Shown: positions 15,020 to 24,495 of the stretch, piece after piece
Layout: the number at the start of each line of letters is the position of its first letter
How positions within the stretch are numbered: the stretch's first letter is position 1
Source of the DNA: Candidatus Flavonifractor intestinigallinarum
GTDB taxonomy: Bacteria > Bacillota > Clostridia > Oscillospirales > Oscillospiraceae
Direction of reading: 5' to 3'
NCBI GenBank assembly: GCA_019119165.1
Contig: DWXO01000050.1
Coordinates: 1 to 53,162, forward strand
Length of the DNA stretch: 53,162 nt
The notes under the pieces: model-generated
The model's input: only the letters and a program-made list of their open reading frames with translations
What the model was told of the DNA's origin: nothing
Database searches by the model: none
Position numbers and translations under genes: made by a program

Positions 15020-18000
15020 ATGGCAGAAGCACAAAAGATCCCCTTTTTAAAACTGTTTTCCGCCTGGCGGCCCGGCCCGGAACTGATGGCGATGGTCCAG
15101 GGCTACCTGGTGACCCGGGCGGTCATCGATAAGCACACCCGATCCATTAAGGCCCAGGTGGAGTGTACCGCCCTCCCGGCGGAGGAGCTGCGCCGTCAGA
15201 TTGAGCGCAGCATCGCCCTGGCCTACCGGGTGGAGCAGGTAAGGCTGGAACTGTCCGTTCCTTCGGACGGCGCTTCCGCTCCGGCCGCCCCTCCGGCGCC
15301 GGATCAGCAAGCCCCTGTCCGGCAGCCGCAGACGCCGCCGGTGGAGGATGAGGCTGCCGCCGCCTTCCGCCGTACCGAAGAGATCCGCCGCCAGGCCCTG
15401 GAGCGCCTGAAGGTGGCCCGTCCGGCGGAGAAAAAGGCCCCCAGCAAGGAGGGGAAGGGAAAACTCCTTTACGGTCGCCACGAGATCAAAAAGGAGCCCA
15501 TTCCCATGGGGAGCCTGGATCTGGACATGGGCACCGTCATCGTGGAGGGCGACGTGTTCGCGGTGGACCACCGGGAGCTGAAAAAGCGGGAGGCCTGGGT
15601 GGTGTCCTTCGACGTGACCGACTATACCGGCTCCGTGCGGGTCAATAAATTCTTCCCCGGCGACGAGGGCAAGCCCCTGGTGGAGGGCGTGAAGAAGGGC
15701 CAGCACCTCTATATCCAGGGCAAACTGAACATAGACCGGTTTACCGGCGATATGGTGCTGGAGCCCTTTGCCGTGATGGAGGGCAAGAAAGAGCCCAAGA
15801 TGGACAACGCCCCCGAGAAGCGGGTGGAGCTCCACCTCCATACCAATATGTCGGCCATGGACGCTCTCACCGCCGTGGGGTCCAAGATGGATTCGCCCAT
15901 CGGCGTGGACAAGAACGTGGTGAAGCGGGCGGAGCGGTGGGGCCACCGGGCCATCGCCATCACCGACCATGGCGTGGCCCATTCCTTTCCCAACGCCTGG
16001 CACTCCGCCAAGAACATCAAGATTCTCTACGGTGTGGAGGCCTACTTCATCAACGACGTGGACGACCGGGTGGTGATCCATGGCGACAAGGATCAGGACT
16101 TTACACAGGATATTGTCTGCTTTGATATCGAGACCACCGGCCTGGACAAGCGCACCGAGGCCATCACCGAGATTGGCGCCGTGGTGCTGCGGAACGGGGA
16201 AGTGGTGGAGCAGTTCTCCACCTTCGCCGACCCCGGCCGGCCTCTGACCCGGGAGATCACCCAGCTTACCGGCATCACCGATGAGATGCTGAAGGGAGCA
16301 CCTTCCCAGGAGGAGGCGGTGAACGCCTTCCTGGACTTTGTGGGGGATCGGCCTCTGGCCGCCCATAATGCCGAGTTTGATATGGGCTTCATTGGAGAGG
16401 CCTGCCGCCGTATGGGCAGGCCCTTTGAGAACACCTCTCTGGACAGTCTGATCCTGGCCCAGAACCTGCTGCCCGACCTGGGCAAATACAAGCTGGACAT
16501 CGTGGCGGGCCATCTGAATCTGCCCGCCTTCAATCACCACCGGGCCTACGACGACGCGGCCACGGTGGGCTATATGCTGGTGCCTTTCTTCCGGATGCTG
16601 GCTGACCTGGGGGTTCACACCCTCCAACAGATCAACCCGGCTATGTCCAAGCTGCGCTCCGGTGGAAAGGCCAAGCGGCAGCCCAAGCACCTCATCGTGC
16701 TGGCCAAAAACCAGCTGGGTCTGCGGAACCTTTACAAGCTGATTTCCGCCTCCTATCTGGACCACTTCAAGCGGTACCCTATCATGCCCAAGAGCCTCAT
16801 CAACCAGCACAGAGAGGGGCTGATTATCGGCTCGGCCTGCGAGGCCGGCGAGCTGTTCCAGGCTATCGTCAAGCGGAAGGAATGGGGGGAGCTCAAGCGC
16901 ATCGCCTCCTGGTACGACTTCCTGGAGATCCAGCCCCTGTGCAACAACGCCTTTATGCTCCGCAAAGGCATTGCCAAGAGCCAGGAGGAGCTGCGGGACT
17001 TCAACCGCACCGTAGTGGCTCTGGGTGAAGCACTGGACAAACCGGTATGTGCCACTGGCGACGTCCATTTCCTGGACCCGGAGGACGAGATTTATCGCCA
17101 TATCCTGCTGGCCTCCAAGGGCTTTGACGACGCCGACTCGCCCCTGCCCCTCTACTTCAAGACCACCCAGGAGATGCTGGATGAGTTTGCCTACCTGGGC
17201 AAGGAGAAGGCCTATGAGGTGGTGGTTCGCAATACAAACCTGGTGGCCGACTGGTGCGAGGATGTGGTGCCCCTACCCAAGGGCCTGTTTGCCCCCAAGA
17301 TCGAGAACTCTGCCGAGGAACTGACCCGGCTGGTATGGGATAAGGCGAAAGCCCTTTACGGCGAGGAGCCTCCCCAGATCGTGGTGGACCGGATCAATGC
17401 CGAGTTGGGCGACATTATTAAATGTAAGTACGACGTGATCTATATGTCGGCCCAGAAGCTGGTGCAGGATTCCCTGGACCACGGCTATCTGGTGGGCTCC
17501 CGTGGTTCGGTGGGCTCCTCTCTGGTGGCCTTCATGTCGGGCATCACCGAGGTGAATTCTTTGCCGCCCCACTACCGCTGTCCCAAGTGCAAGCACTCCG
17601 ACTTTGAGGCGGCCAAGGAGCTGGGCATCGGCTGCGGTGCCGATATGCCGGACGCCAACTGTCCGGTGTGCGGCACCCCCTATGACAAGGACGGCTTCAA
17701 CATCCCCTTTGAGACCTTCCTGGGATTCGGCGGCGACAAGGTGCCCGATATCGACCTGAATTTTTCCGGTGAGTATCAGTCCAGCGCCCACCGCTACACC
17801 TTTGAACTGTTCGGCCAGACCCATGTGTTCCGGGCGGGCACCATTGGTACGGTGAAGGACAAGATCGCCTTCGGCTATGTAAAGCACTACCTGGACGACC
17901 ACAGCCTCCACGGCACCCGGGCGGAGGAAAACCGCTTGTCCCTGGGGTGCAGCGGCGTCAAGCGCACCACCGGCCAGCACCCCGGCGGTATGGTGGTCAT

Positions 18001-19180
18001 TCCCCAGAACCGGGAGATCTACGACTTTTGCCCGGTGCAGCACCCCGCCGACGACCCGGACAGCGATATCATCACCACCCACTTTGAATATCACTCTATG
18101 GAGTCCAACCTGCTCAAGCTGGATATGCTGGGCCACGATGATCCCACCATGATCCGGATGCTCCAGGACCTGACGGGGGTAGACCCTCAGAAAATCCCCC
18201 TAGACGATAAGGACACCATGAGCATCTTTACTTCCTCCAAGGTGCTGGGCTTTGAGGACGACCCCATTCTGGGTCCTACCGGAGCCGTGGCCATCCCCGA
18301 GTTCAACACCAAGTTCACCCGGGGAATGCTGATGGACACCCAGCCCCACCAGTTTGACATCCTGCTGCGCCTGTCCGGCTTCTCCCACGGCACCGACGTG
18401 TGGCTGGGCAATGCCCGGGACCTGATCGTGGACCAGGGCATTCCCGTTGGCCAGGCCATTGGCTGTCGTGACGACATCATGATTTTCCTTATCTCCTGCG
18501 GTATGCCGGAGAAGCGCTCCTTCAAGATCATGGAGGCGGTGCGAAAGGGCAAGGGACTGCCCGAGGGGGCAGAGGAGGAGATGAAGGCCGCCGGGGTGCC
18601 TGACTGGTATATCGGCTCCTGCAAGAAGATCAAGTATCTGTTCCCCAAGGCCCACGCCGTGGCCTACGTGATGATGGCCTTCCGCATCGCCTGGTTCAAG
18701 GTACACCACCCCCTGGCCTTCTACGCCGCCTTCTTCTCCATCCGGGCCAAGGCCTTTGACGCCACCTGTATGTGTATGGGCATGGATGTGTGCAAGGCCA
18801 AGATGAAGGAGATCGAGAGCAAGGAGAAGCCCACCCCCGTGGAGGAGGATACTCTAGTCACCCTGGAAGTGGTGTACGAGTTCTATCTCCGGGGCTTCAC
18901 TTTTGAGCACATGGATTTGTATCGCTCCCACGCCGTCAACTTCCTGCCCGATATGGAGAAGGGCACCCTGCTGCCGCCCTTTACCTCCATCCCCGGTCTG
19001 GGTGAGACGGCGGCCCTGTCCATTATGGAGCAGCGGCAGGGCAAGCAGTTCATCTCCATTGAGGAGTTCTCCGCCGCCTGCCCGAAGGTGTCCAAGACCC
19101 ACATCGAGCAGCTCAAGGCGGTGGGTGCCCTGGACGGTATGCCCGATACCAGCCAGATTACCCTGTTTGATGGATTTTAA
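15020..19180 (+). CDS. polC: DNA polymerase III alpha subunit, PolC type
   Basis: The Gram-positive replicative polymerase with built-in proofreading, 1386 residues. Domains in order: an N-terminal part with a Pro/Ala-rich linker (about 75-150), an OB fold (about 170-255), PHP first half starting RVELHLHTNMS (about 267), the DEDDh exonuclease inserted in PHP starting CFDIETTGLD (about 366), PHP second half, and the polymerase core with GSRGSVGSSLVAF (about 823), a CPKC zinc knuckle and PDIDLNF (about 908). It ends in QITLFDGF, a sliding-clamp binding motif. ATG at 15020 has AGGAG upstream; an earlier ATG at 14981 lies inside ispG. It is the last gene of the cluster. Its final 42 bp recur at 19315-19356. 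Confidence 0.98.
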   Translation: MAEAQKIPFLKLFSAWRPGPELMAMVQGYLVTRAVIDKHTRSIKAQVECTALPAEELRRQIERSIALAYRVEQVRLELSVPSDGASAPAAPPAPDQQAPVRQPQTPPVEDEAAAAFRRTEEIRRQALERLKVARPAEKKAPSKEGKGKLLYGRHEIKKEPIPMGSLDLDMGTVIVEGDVFAVDHRELKKREAWVVSFDVTDYTGSVRVNKFFPGDEGKPLVEGVKKGQHLYIQGKLNIDRFTGDMVLEPFAVMEGKKEPKMDNAPEKRVELHLHTNMSAMDALTAVGSKMDSPIGVDKNVVKRAERWGHRAIAITDHGVAHSFPNAWHSAKNIKILYGVEAYFINDVDDRVVIHGDKDQDFTQDIVCFDIETTGLDKRTEAITEIGAVVLRNGEVVEQFSTFADPGRPLTREITQLTGITDEMLKGAPSQEEAVNAFLDFVGDRPLAAHNAEFDMGFIGEACRRMGRPFENTSLDSLILAQNLLPDLGKYKLDIVAGHLNLPAFNHHRAYDDAATVGYMLVPFFRMLADLGVHTLQQINPAMSKLRSGGKAKRQPKHLIVLAKNQLGLRNLYKLISASYLDHFKRYPIMPKSLINQHREGLIIGSACEAGELFQAIVKRKEWGELKRIASWYDFLEIQPLCNNAFMLRKGIAKSQEELRDFNRTVVALGEALDKPVCATGDVHFLDPEDEIYRHILLASKGFDDADSPLPLYFKTTQEMLDEFAYLGKEKAYEVVVRNTNLVADWCEDVVPLPKGLFAPKIENSAEELTRLVWDKAKALYGEEPPQIVVDRINAELGDIIKCKYDVIYMSAQKLVQDSLDHGYLVGSRGSVGSSLVAFMSGITEVNSLPPHYRCPKCKHSDFEAAKELGIGCGADMPDANCPVCGTPYDKDGFNIPFETFLGFGGDKVPDIDLNFSGEYQSSAHRYTFELFGQTHVFRAGTIGTVKDKIAFGYVKHYLDDHSLHGTRAEENRLSLGCSGVKRTTGQHPGGMVVIPQNREIYDFCPVQHPADDPDSDIITTHFEYHSMESNLLKLDMLGHDDPTMIRMLQDLTGVDPQKIPLDDKDTMSIFTSSKVLGFEDDPILGPTGAVAIPEFNTKFTRGMLMDTQPHQFDILLRLSGFSHGTDVWLGNARDLIVDQGIPVGQAIGCRDDIMIFLISCGMPEKRSFKIMEAVRKGKGLPEGAEEEMKAAGVPDWYIGSCKKIKYLFPKAHAVAYVMMAFRIAWFKVHHPLAFYAAFFSIRAKAFDATCMCMGMDVCKAKMKEIESKEKPTPVEEDTLVTLEVVYEFYLRGFTFEHMDLYRSHAVNFLPDMEKGTLLPPFTSIPGLGETAALSIMEQRQGKQFISIEEFSAACPKVSKTHIEQLKAVGALDGMPDTSQITLFDGF

Positions 19181-19356
19181 GGCATACCGTCCAGCCGCCG
19201 CTTCTGCGGCGTCCGAGCGTTTTGCCCCAGGCAAAACCTCGATGCCGGGCGAATTGATTTTGCCCGGCAGATGGAATGAAATGGGACCCCACAAGGGGCG
19301 TGCCCTTTGTGGGAATGCCCGATACCAGCCAGATTACCCTGTTTGATGGATTTTAA
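19139..19356 (+). repeat. Duplicated polC 3' end around a hairpin-rich insert
   Basis: The last 42 bp of polC (19139-19180, encoding MPDTSQITLFDGF and the stop) are repeated exactly at 19315-19356, 176 bp downstream. The 134 bp between them starts with GGCATACCGTCCAG (19181-19194), the reverse complement of polC bases 19130-19143. It then holds small hairpins: CGCCGC/GCGGCG, GTTTTGCC/GGCAAAAC, GCCGGGC/GCCCGGC, and an imperfect CCCACAAGGGG with CCCTTTGTGGG. No gene is seen in it. It looks like a structured intergenic element that arrived with a long duplication of its target. Confidence 0.85.
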
Positions 19357-19389
19357 TATAGGAAAGGCCATTCCGGCCCGACTGACCCA

Positions 19390-19423
19390 AAGCGGGGCCG
19401 GCCATCCAAGCCGCCCCGCTTTT
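19390..19423 (+). terminator. Rho-independent terminator after polC
   Basis: AAGCGGGGC (19390-19398) pairs with GCCCCGCTT (19413-19421) over 14 bases, followed by TTTT. It probably ends the pyrH-polC transcript. Confidence 0.7.
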
Positions 19424-19436
19424 CCCGTATCCACCC

Positions 19437-19465
19437 TTGACAAGTGTGGAACATTATAGTATATT
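19437..19465 (+). promoter_or_regulatory. Sigma-A promoter of the his operon
   Basis: TTGACA (19437-19442), 17-base spacer, TATATT (19460-19465). It lies 36 bp ahead of hisZ. The leader is too short for a His T-box, and none is seen. Confidence 0.8.
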
Positions 19466-19501
19466 AGCGTGGTAAAGTGATAAAGCGAAGGGCGTGATCC
19501 C

Positions 19502-20671
19502 ATGAAATTCAACATCAATACCCCCGAGGGCACCCGGGACCGGCTGTTTGCCGAGTGCCAGGAGCGGCGGCAGGTCCAGGCCAAGCTGACCCGCCTGTTT
19601 CGCCAGCGGGGTTTTCTGGAGGTCTCCACGCCGGAGACCGAGTTCTATGACCTCTTTGCCCGGTCGGGCAGCGCCATTCCCCAGGAGCGCATGATTAAGG
19701 TGGGGGACCCCAGCGGTAAGTTCTGCGTCATGCGGCCCGATTCCACCACCCCCATTGCCCGGGTAGCTGCCACCAAACTGAAGGCGGTGGCCATGCCTCA
19801 GCGACTGTACTACGATCAAACGGTGTACCGGGCCAACCCCGCCCACAACGGCGGCAGCCGGGAGATTCCCCAGTGCGGGGTGGAGCTCATTGGGGCGAAG
19901 GGAAAGAAGGCGGACGTGGAGATCATCGTCACTGCCATTGACGCCCTGCGGTGCTGCGGGGCCCCCAAGTTCCATGTGGAGCTGGGCCACGCCGGATATT
20001 TCCGGGAGCTGGCCGGCCGTCTGGAGCTGGAGGAGGGAAAAGTGGAGAAGATCCGCTCCCTCATTGAGGGCAAGAACTTCGCCGCCCTGAAAGCTCTACT
20101 GGAGCCCTACCGGGGCAACCCGGCCTGCGCCGCGCTGGAGCAGCTGAGCCGTCTGTTCGGCGGGGTGGAGGTGCTGGGTCAGGCGGAAAAGCTGGCGGGA
20201 AAGACCCCGGCGGTGGATTACCTGTCCGAACTGTACGACGAGCTGTCTGCCGCAGGTTACGGTCCTTACATCCGCTTCGACCTGGGTATGGTCCATCAGA
20301 TCGACTACTATACCGGCGTGGTATTCCGGGGCTATGTGGAGGGCGCGGGAGACGCCGTCCTCTCCGGCGGCCGGTACGACAACCTGGTGGGCATCTTCGG
20401 CCGGGAGGCCCAGGCCACCGGCTTTGCCGTGGACGTGGACGCGGTGGCCCGCACCCTGCCTGAGATGGTGCTGCCGGTGCTGCGTACTGTGGTCCACTAT
20501 GAGCCGGGCTATCTGGCCCAGGCCCTGGAGGCGGTGGATGGCCGCCCCGCCGGTACCTGTGAGCTGTCTCCATGCCGCACCCTGGAGTCCAGCTTGAATC
20601 TGGCCCGGGACAAGGGCGCGGAGATGGTGCTGGTACTGGATAAGGACGGAGAAAGGACGGTGCGGGTATGA
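19502..20671 (+). CDS. hisZ: ATP phosphoribosyltransferase regulatory subunit HisZ
   Basis: HisZ is a histidyl-tRNA-synthetase-like protein without aminoacylation activity that forms a hetero-octamer with short HisG and gives it histidine feedback control. The 389-residue protein shows class II motifs (TPETEFYDLF, RPDSTTPIARV, YDQTVYRANP) and GGRYDNLVGIFG, but ends without the full anticodon-binding domain of HisS. The neighbouring HisG is the short form, which needs HisZ; that decides against HisS. ATG at 19502 follows GAAGGGCGTG. Its stop overlaps the hisG start (ATGA). Confidence 0.93.
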   Translation: MKFNINTPEGTRDRLFAECQERRQVQAKLTRLFRQRGFLEVSTPETEFYDLFARSGSAIPQERMIKVGDPSGKFCVMRPDSTTPIARVAATKLKAVAMPQRLYYDQTVYRANPAHNGGSREIPQCGVELIGAKGKKADVEIIVTAIDALRCCGAPKFHVELGHAGYFRELAGRLELEEGKVEKIRSLIEGKNFAALKALLEPYRGNPACAALEQLSRLFGGVEVLGQAEKLAGKTPAVDYLSELYDELSAAGYGPYIRFDLGMVHQIDYYTGVVFRGYVEGAGDAVLSGGRYDNLVGIFGREAQATGFAVDVDAVARTLPEMVLPVLRTVVHYEPGYLAQALEAVDGRPAGTCELSPCRTLESSLNLARDKGAEMVLVLDKDGERTVRV

Positions 20672-21309
20672 GTGAACGGCTGAAAATCGCCATTACCAAG
20701 GGGCGGCTGTTGGACAAGAGCATGGAGCTTTTTGAGGGAGCCGGGCTGGACTGCACCCCCATCAAGGACCCTGGTCGCCGTCTGGTCCATTGCGTACCCA
20801 ACTACCCCCTGGACGCGGTGTTGGCCAAGGCTCCCGACGTCATCACCTATGTGGAGCACGGCGTCTGTGATCTGGGCATTGTGGGGAAGGACACCATCCT
20901 GGAGAAGGGGGGCTCCTTCTATGAGGTGCTGGATCTGGGCTTCGGTAAGTGCCGGTTTGCCCTGGCCGTCAAGGCGGGGAGCGACTTTTACGGCACCTAC
21001 AAGACCCGGCGCATCGCCTCCAAATACCCGGAGGTGACCCGCGCCTTCTTTGCCGGCAAGGGCATGGACGTGGACATCATCAAGATCGAGGGTAGCGTGG
21101 AGCTGGCCCCCATCCTGGGTCTGGCCGACGCCATCGTGGATATCGTGGAGACGGGAGCCACCCTGAAAGCCAACGGCCTGGTGCCCATTGAAGATGTGGC
21201 CCCGGTGTCTGCCCGGCTCATCGTGAACACCGCCAGTATGAAGCTGTACAAGAACCAGATCGAAGATTTTATCGCCCGTTGTGAGGGAGAATTGGAGAAG
21301 CGGACATGA
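20668..21309 (+). CDS. hisG: ATP phosphoribosyltransferase, short form
   Basis: HisG couples ATP and PRPP to make phosphoribosyl-ATP, the first and feedback-controlled step of histidine synthesis. The 213-residue length is the short form, lacking the C-terminal regulatory domain and thus dependent on HisZ. Signatures are ITKGRLLDKSMELF at the start, DLGIVGKDTILE, and the PRPP loop region VDIVETGATLKANGL. ATGA overlaps couple it to hisZ before and hisD after. Confidence 0.96.
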   Translation: MSERLKIAITKGRLLDKSMELFEGAGLDCTPIKDPGRRLVHCVPNYPLDAVLAKAPDVITYVEHGVCDLGIVGKDTILEKGGSFYEVLDLGFGKCRFALAVKAGSDFYGTYKTRRIASKYPEVTRAFFAGKGMDVDIIKIEGSVELAPILGLADAIVDIVETGATLKANGLVPIEDVAPVSARLIVNTASMKLYKNQIEDFIARCEGELEKRT

Positions 21310-22580
21310 TTCAGATTGTAAAAGCAGACGGCGCTGCCGAAAAAGCGGTCATGGCTGCCATGAAGGCCCGGGCGGCCCAGGCCAATCAGGCCATTGACGC
21401 GGCGGCGGCTGAGATTATGGAAACTGTGCGGGAGAAGGGCTTTGAGGCGGTGCGGGACTACTCCCTCCGCTTCGACAAGGCCGAGCCTAGAGAGATCTCC
21501 CGGGAGGAGCTCCAGGCGGCCTATGACCGCTGCCCGGCGGACCTGATTGCTGCCCTGGAGCGGGCGGCGGCCAACATCCGGGATTACAATGAAAAGCTGC
21601 TCATCCGCACCATGGAGTGGACCTCCCCCGACGGGGGCGTGGTAGGCCGGGTGGTCCGTGGCCTGACCCGGGTGGGCATCTACGTCCCCGGAGGCACGGC
21701 GGCTTATCCCAGTAGTGTGCTGATGAACGCGGTGCCCGCCAAGGTGGCGGGGGTGGAGGAGATCGTCATGGTGACGCCCCCCACCGAGAACCTGAACGAC
21801 GCGGTGCTGGCTGCCGCCAAGATCGCCGGGGTGGATCGGGTGATCGCCGTGGGCGGCGCCCAGGCGGTGGCCGCCCTGACCTACGGTGCAGGCTTCATCC
21901 CACGGGTGGATAAGCTGGTGGGTCCCGGCAACGCCTTTGTGGCCTCCGCCAAGCGGCAGGCCTACGGAAAGCTGGACATCGACATGGTGGCCGGGCCCTC
22001 TGAGATATTGATTATTGCAGATAGCAAGGCCAACCCCAAGTTTGTGGCCGCCGACCTGCTCAGCCAGGCCGAGCATGACAAGCTGGCTTCCGCCGTGCTG
22101 CTCACTGACTCTATGGAGCTGGCCCAGGCGGTGGATGCTGAGATCATTCGCCAGACCGGCTATCTGGACCGCTCCGAGATCATGGAGTGCTCTCTGCGGG
22201 ATTTCGGATGTGCCATCGTGTGCGATAGTCTGGCTGACTGTGCCGCCCTGGCCAACGAGGTGGCCCCGGAGCACCTGGAGATCGTCACCGAGGACCCCCG
22301 AACTCTGCTGCCCGCCATTAAAAACGCCGGCGCCGTGTTCCTGGGGGCCTGGTCGCCGGAACCTTTGGGAGACTATCTGGCCGGACCCGACCACGTGCTG
22401 CCCACCAGCGGCACCGCCCGGTTCTTCTCGCCCCTCAGCGTGGACAGCTTCCTCAAGACTATGAGCATCATCCAGTATGACCAGGCCAGCCTGGGCCCCA
22501 TCAAGGATCAGATCATCACCCTGGCCCAAGCGGAGCATCTCACCGCCCACGCCAATTCCATCCAGGTGCGGTTTGAATAA
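21306..22580 (+). CDS. hisD: Histidinol dehydrogenase
   Basis: HisD oxidises histidinol to histidine in two NAD-dependent steps, ending the pathway. The 424-residue zinc enzyme shows the family patterns GIYVPGGTAAYPSSVLMNAV, GPGNAFVASAKRQAYGKLDI and DMVAGPSEILIIAD. HTE-equivalent residues appear as AEHDKLASAVLLT and a late PEHLEI. Length is usual. It starts with a 4-bp overlap with hisG and ends 12 bp before hisB. Confidence 0.97.
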   Translation: MIQIVKADGAAEKAVMAAMKARAAQANQAIDAAAAEIMETVREKGFEAVRDYSLRFDKAEPREISREELQAAYDRCPADLIAALERAAANIRDYNEKLLIRTMEWTSPDGGVVGRVVRGLTRVGIYVPGGTAAYPSSVLMNAVPAKVAGVEEIVMVTPPTENLNDAVLAAAKIAGVDRVIAVGGAQAVAALTYGAGFIPRVDKLVGPGNAFVASAKRQAYGKLDIDMVAGPSEILIIADSKANPKFVAADLLSQAEHDKLASAVLLTDSMELAQAVDAEIIRQTGYLDRSEIMECSLRDFGCAIVCDSLADCAALANEVAPEHLEIVTEDPRTLLPAIKNAGAVFLGAWSPEPLGDYLAGPDHVLPTSGTARFFSPLSVDSFLKTMSIIQYDQASLGPIKDQIITLAQAEHLTAHANSIQVRFE

Positions 22581-22592
22581 AGGAGAATGACC

Positions 22593-23168
22593 ATGAGAAC
22601 AGCCCAACTGACCCGCACCACCAAGGAGACCGATATCCGCCTGACCCTCGCTCTGGAGGGGGGAGCGGTAAATGTGTCCACTGGCATCGGCTTTTTCGAC
22701 CATATGCTCACTGCTTTCGCCTTCTATGGCGGTTTGGGCCTGGAGCTGAGCGTCAAGGGCGACCTGGAGGTGGACGGCCACCACACGGTGGAGGACGTGG
22801 GCATCGTACTGGGACAGGCCATGAAAGAGGCATTGGGGGACCGGAAGGGCATCCGTCGGTTTGCCTCCGCTTTTATTCCCATGGACGAGGCCCTGAGCTT
22901 CACCGCTTTGGACTTCTCTAACCGGCCCTTCCTGGTGTTTGAGGCGGAGATGCCCCAGCCCATGATCGGAACCTACGATTCCTGCCTCACGGAGGAGTTC
23001 ATGCGGGCCTTTGTGGTGAACAGTGGATTGACTTTACATATGAAGTGCCACTACGGAAAGAACGCCCACCACATCACCGAGGCCCTGTTCAAGTCCCTGG
23101 GTGTGGCGGTCAAAGAGGCCGTTCAGATCACCGGAACCGGTGTCACCTCTACCAAGGGGGTGCTGTGA
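22593..23168 (+). CDS. hisB: Imidazoleglycerol-phosphate dehydratase
   Basis: HisB dehydrates imidazoleglycerol phosphate to imidazole acetol phosphate. At 191 residues it is the single-function form, without the histidinol-phosphatase domain seen in enterobacterial HisB. Manganese-binding His-rich motifs are clear: FFDHMLTAFAFY, DGHHTVEDVGI and the late HYGKNAHHITEALFK. ATG at 22593 is preferred to ATG at 22587 because AGGAG ends only one base before the latter. Its TGA overlaps the ATG of hisH (TGATG). Confidence 0.97.
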   Translation: MRTAQLTRTTKETDIRLTLALEGGAVNVSTGIGFFDHMLTAFAFYGGLGLELSVKGDLEVDGHHTVEDVGIVLGQAMKEALGDRKGIRRFASAFIPMDEALSFTALDFSNRPFLVFEAEMPQPMIGTYDSCLTEEFMRAFVVNSGLTLHMKCHYGKNAHHITEALFKSLGVAVKEAVQITGTGVTSTKGVL

Positions 23169-23776
23169 TGGGTTATACCGCTATCGTGGACTACGGCGTG
23201 GGTAATTTGAAGAGCGTGACCAACGCCATGGACTACCTGGGTCTGAAATCCTGTATTACCAGTGATCCAAAGGAGCTGGAGCGGGCCGACGCCATTATCC
23301 TGCCCGGCGTGGGGGCCTTCCCGGACGCGGCGGACAAGCTGCGGGGGACCGGTCTGGACCGGGTACTGACGGCCCAGGCGGAGCACAAGCCCATCCTTGG
23401 CATCTGTCTGGGGATGCAGCTGCTCTTCGACTGGGGCGAAGAGGTGCGGGAGTGTAAAGGACTTGGACTTGTAGGCGGCTGTGTCCATAAGATTAAGACC
23501 AATCTCAAGCTGCCCCATATTGGCTGGAACAGCCTGACCTATCCCAATCCGTCACCTCTGTTTGCCGGAGTGGAGGAGGGGAGCTACGTCTACTTTGTCC
23601 ACTCCTTCTGCGGCATGGCCGCTGATCCGGCCACTGTGATCGCCCAGACCGACTACGGTACCCCGGTGGTGGCGGCGGTCCAGAAGGGCAATGTGTACGG
23701 CTGCCAGTTCCACCCGGAGAAGAGCGGCGAGGTGGGCTTGCAGATTCTGAGAAACTTCGGAGGGCTGAACAGATGA
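23168..23776 (+). CDS. hisH: Imidazole glycerol phosphate synthase, glutaminase subunit
   Basis: HisH releases ammonia from glutamine and passes it to HisF. The 202-residue class I amidotransferase has the nucleophile in GICLGMQLL (Cys 80) and the His-Glu pair in CQFHPEKSG near the C-terminus. The N-terminal IVDYGVGNLKSV is also typical. ATG at 23168 overlaps the hisB stop by one base; longer in-frame starts lie inside hisB. It overlaps hisA by 4 bp. Confidence 0.97.
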   Translation: MGYTAIVDYGVGNLKSVTNAMDYLGLKSCITSDPKELERADAIILPGVGAFPDAADKLRGTGLDRVLTAQAEHKPILGICLGMQLLFDWGEEVRECKGLGLVGGCVHKIKTNLKLPHIGWNSLTYPNPSPLFAGVEEGSYVYFVHSFCGMAADPATVIAQTDYGTPVVAAVQKGNVYGCQFHPEKSGEVGLQILRNFGGLNR

Positions 23777-24495
23777 TCTTATTTCCCGCCATTGACTTGA
23801 AAGATGGTAAGGCTGTCCGCCTTTACAAAGGAGATTTTGCAACGGCTCACCAGGTGGCGGACGATCCGTTAGCCACCGCCAGGGCTTTTTATGACGCCGG
23901 GGCCCGCCACATCCATATGGTGGACCTGGACGGCGCCCGCAGCGGCGCCCGGCGGAATGGCACCATCGTGCAGGCGGTGGCCCAAAACTCCGGTCTGAAG
24001 GTAGAGCTGGGGGGCGGTATCCGCTCCATGGCCGACCTGGAGGAGGTCTTTGCCCTGGGCGTGTGGCGGTGTGTCATCGGCTCTGCCGCTGTCAGCCATC
24101 CGGAATTTGTGAAAGAGGCGGTAGCCAAGTACGGCGAGCGTATTGCCGTGGGCATCGACGCCATGGACGGCATTGTCAAGACCGCCGGGTGGGAGCAGTC
24201 CTCCGGCCTCAACTACCTGGACTTTGCCAAGTCCATGGAGGCAATGGGTGTAAAGACTATTATCTTTACAGATATCGCCACCGACGGGATGCTGTCCGGC
24301 CCCTCCTTTGACCGGCTGGCCGCCCTCCAGCAGGCGGTGAGCTGCCAGATCGTGGCCTCCGGCGGGGTGTCCTCCAACGGGGACCTGTCTCAGTTAAACG
24401 CCATGGGTCTGTACGGGGCCATCATCGGCAAGGCCTACTATGCCGGAACGGTGGATCTGGCCCAGGCCGTAAAGGAGGTGGGGGATCAGTGTTAG
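23773..24495 (+). CDS. hisA: Phosphoribosylformimino-AICAR phosphate isomerase
   Basis: HisA opens the ribose of ProFAR (an Amadori rearrangement) to PRFAR. The 240-residue beta/alpha barrel begins [19 protein letters not shown], with the catalytic Asp in AIDLKDG. The second half repeats the pattern with [14 protein letters not shown] (second catalytic Asp). [10 protein letters not shown] and [11 protein letters not shown] are phosphate-binding loops. It shares ancestry with HisF, encoded next. Its start overlaps hisH by 4 bp and its end overlaps hisF by 7 bp. Confidence 0.97.
   Translation: MILFPAIDLKDGKAVRLYKGDFATAHQVADDPLATARAFYDAGARHIHMVDLDGARSGARRNGTIVQAVAQNSGLKVELGGGIRSMADLEEVFALGVWRCVIGSAAVSHPEFVKEAVAKYGERIAVGIDAMDGIVKTAGWEQSSGLNYLDFAKSMEAMGVKTIIFTDIATDGMLSGPSFDRLAALQQAVSCQIVASGGVSSNGDLSQLNAMGLYGAIIGKAYYAGTVDLAQAVKEVGDQC

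Noticed and set aside
19181..19314. CRISPR-like repeat in the polC-hisZ gap
   Set aside because: There is only one pair of direct repeats of 42 bp, one of which is the coding end of polC. No regular spacer series or cas gene is present anywhere in the window.
19466..19501. T-box or attenuator leader for the his operon
   Set aside because: Only 36 bp lie between the promoter and hisZ, with no T-box sequence or alternative hairpins.
19502..20671. Calling the first his gene histidyl-tRNA synthetase (hisS)
   Set aside because: The short HisG next to it needs HisZ, and the protein ends without the full anticodon-binding domain expected of HisS.
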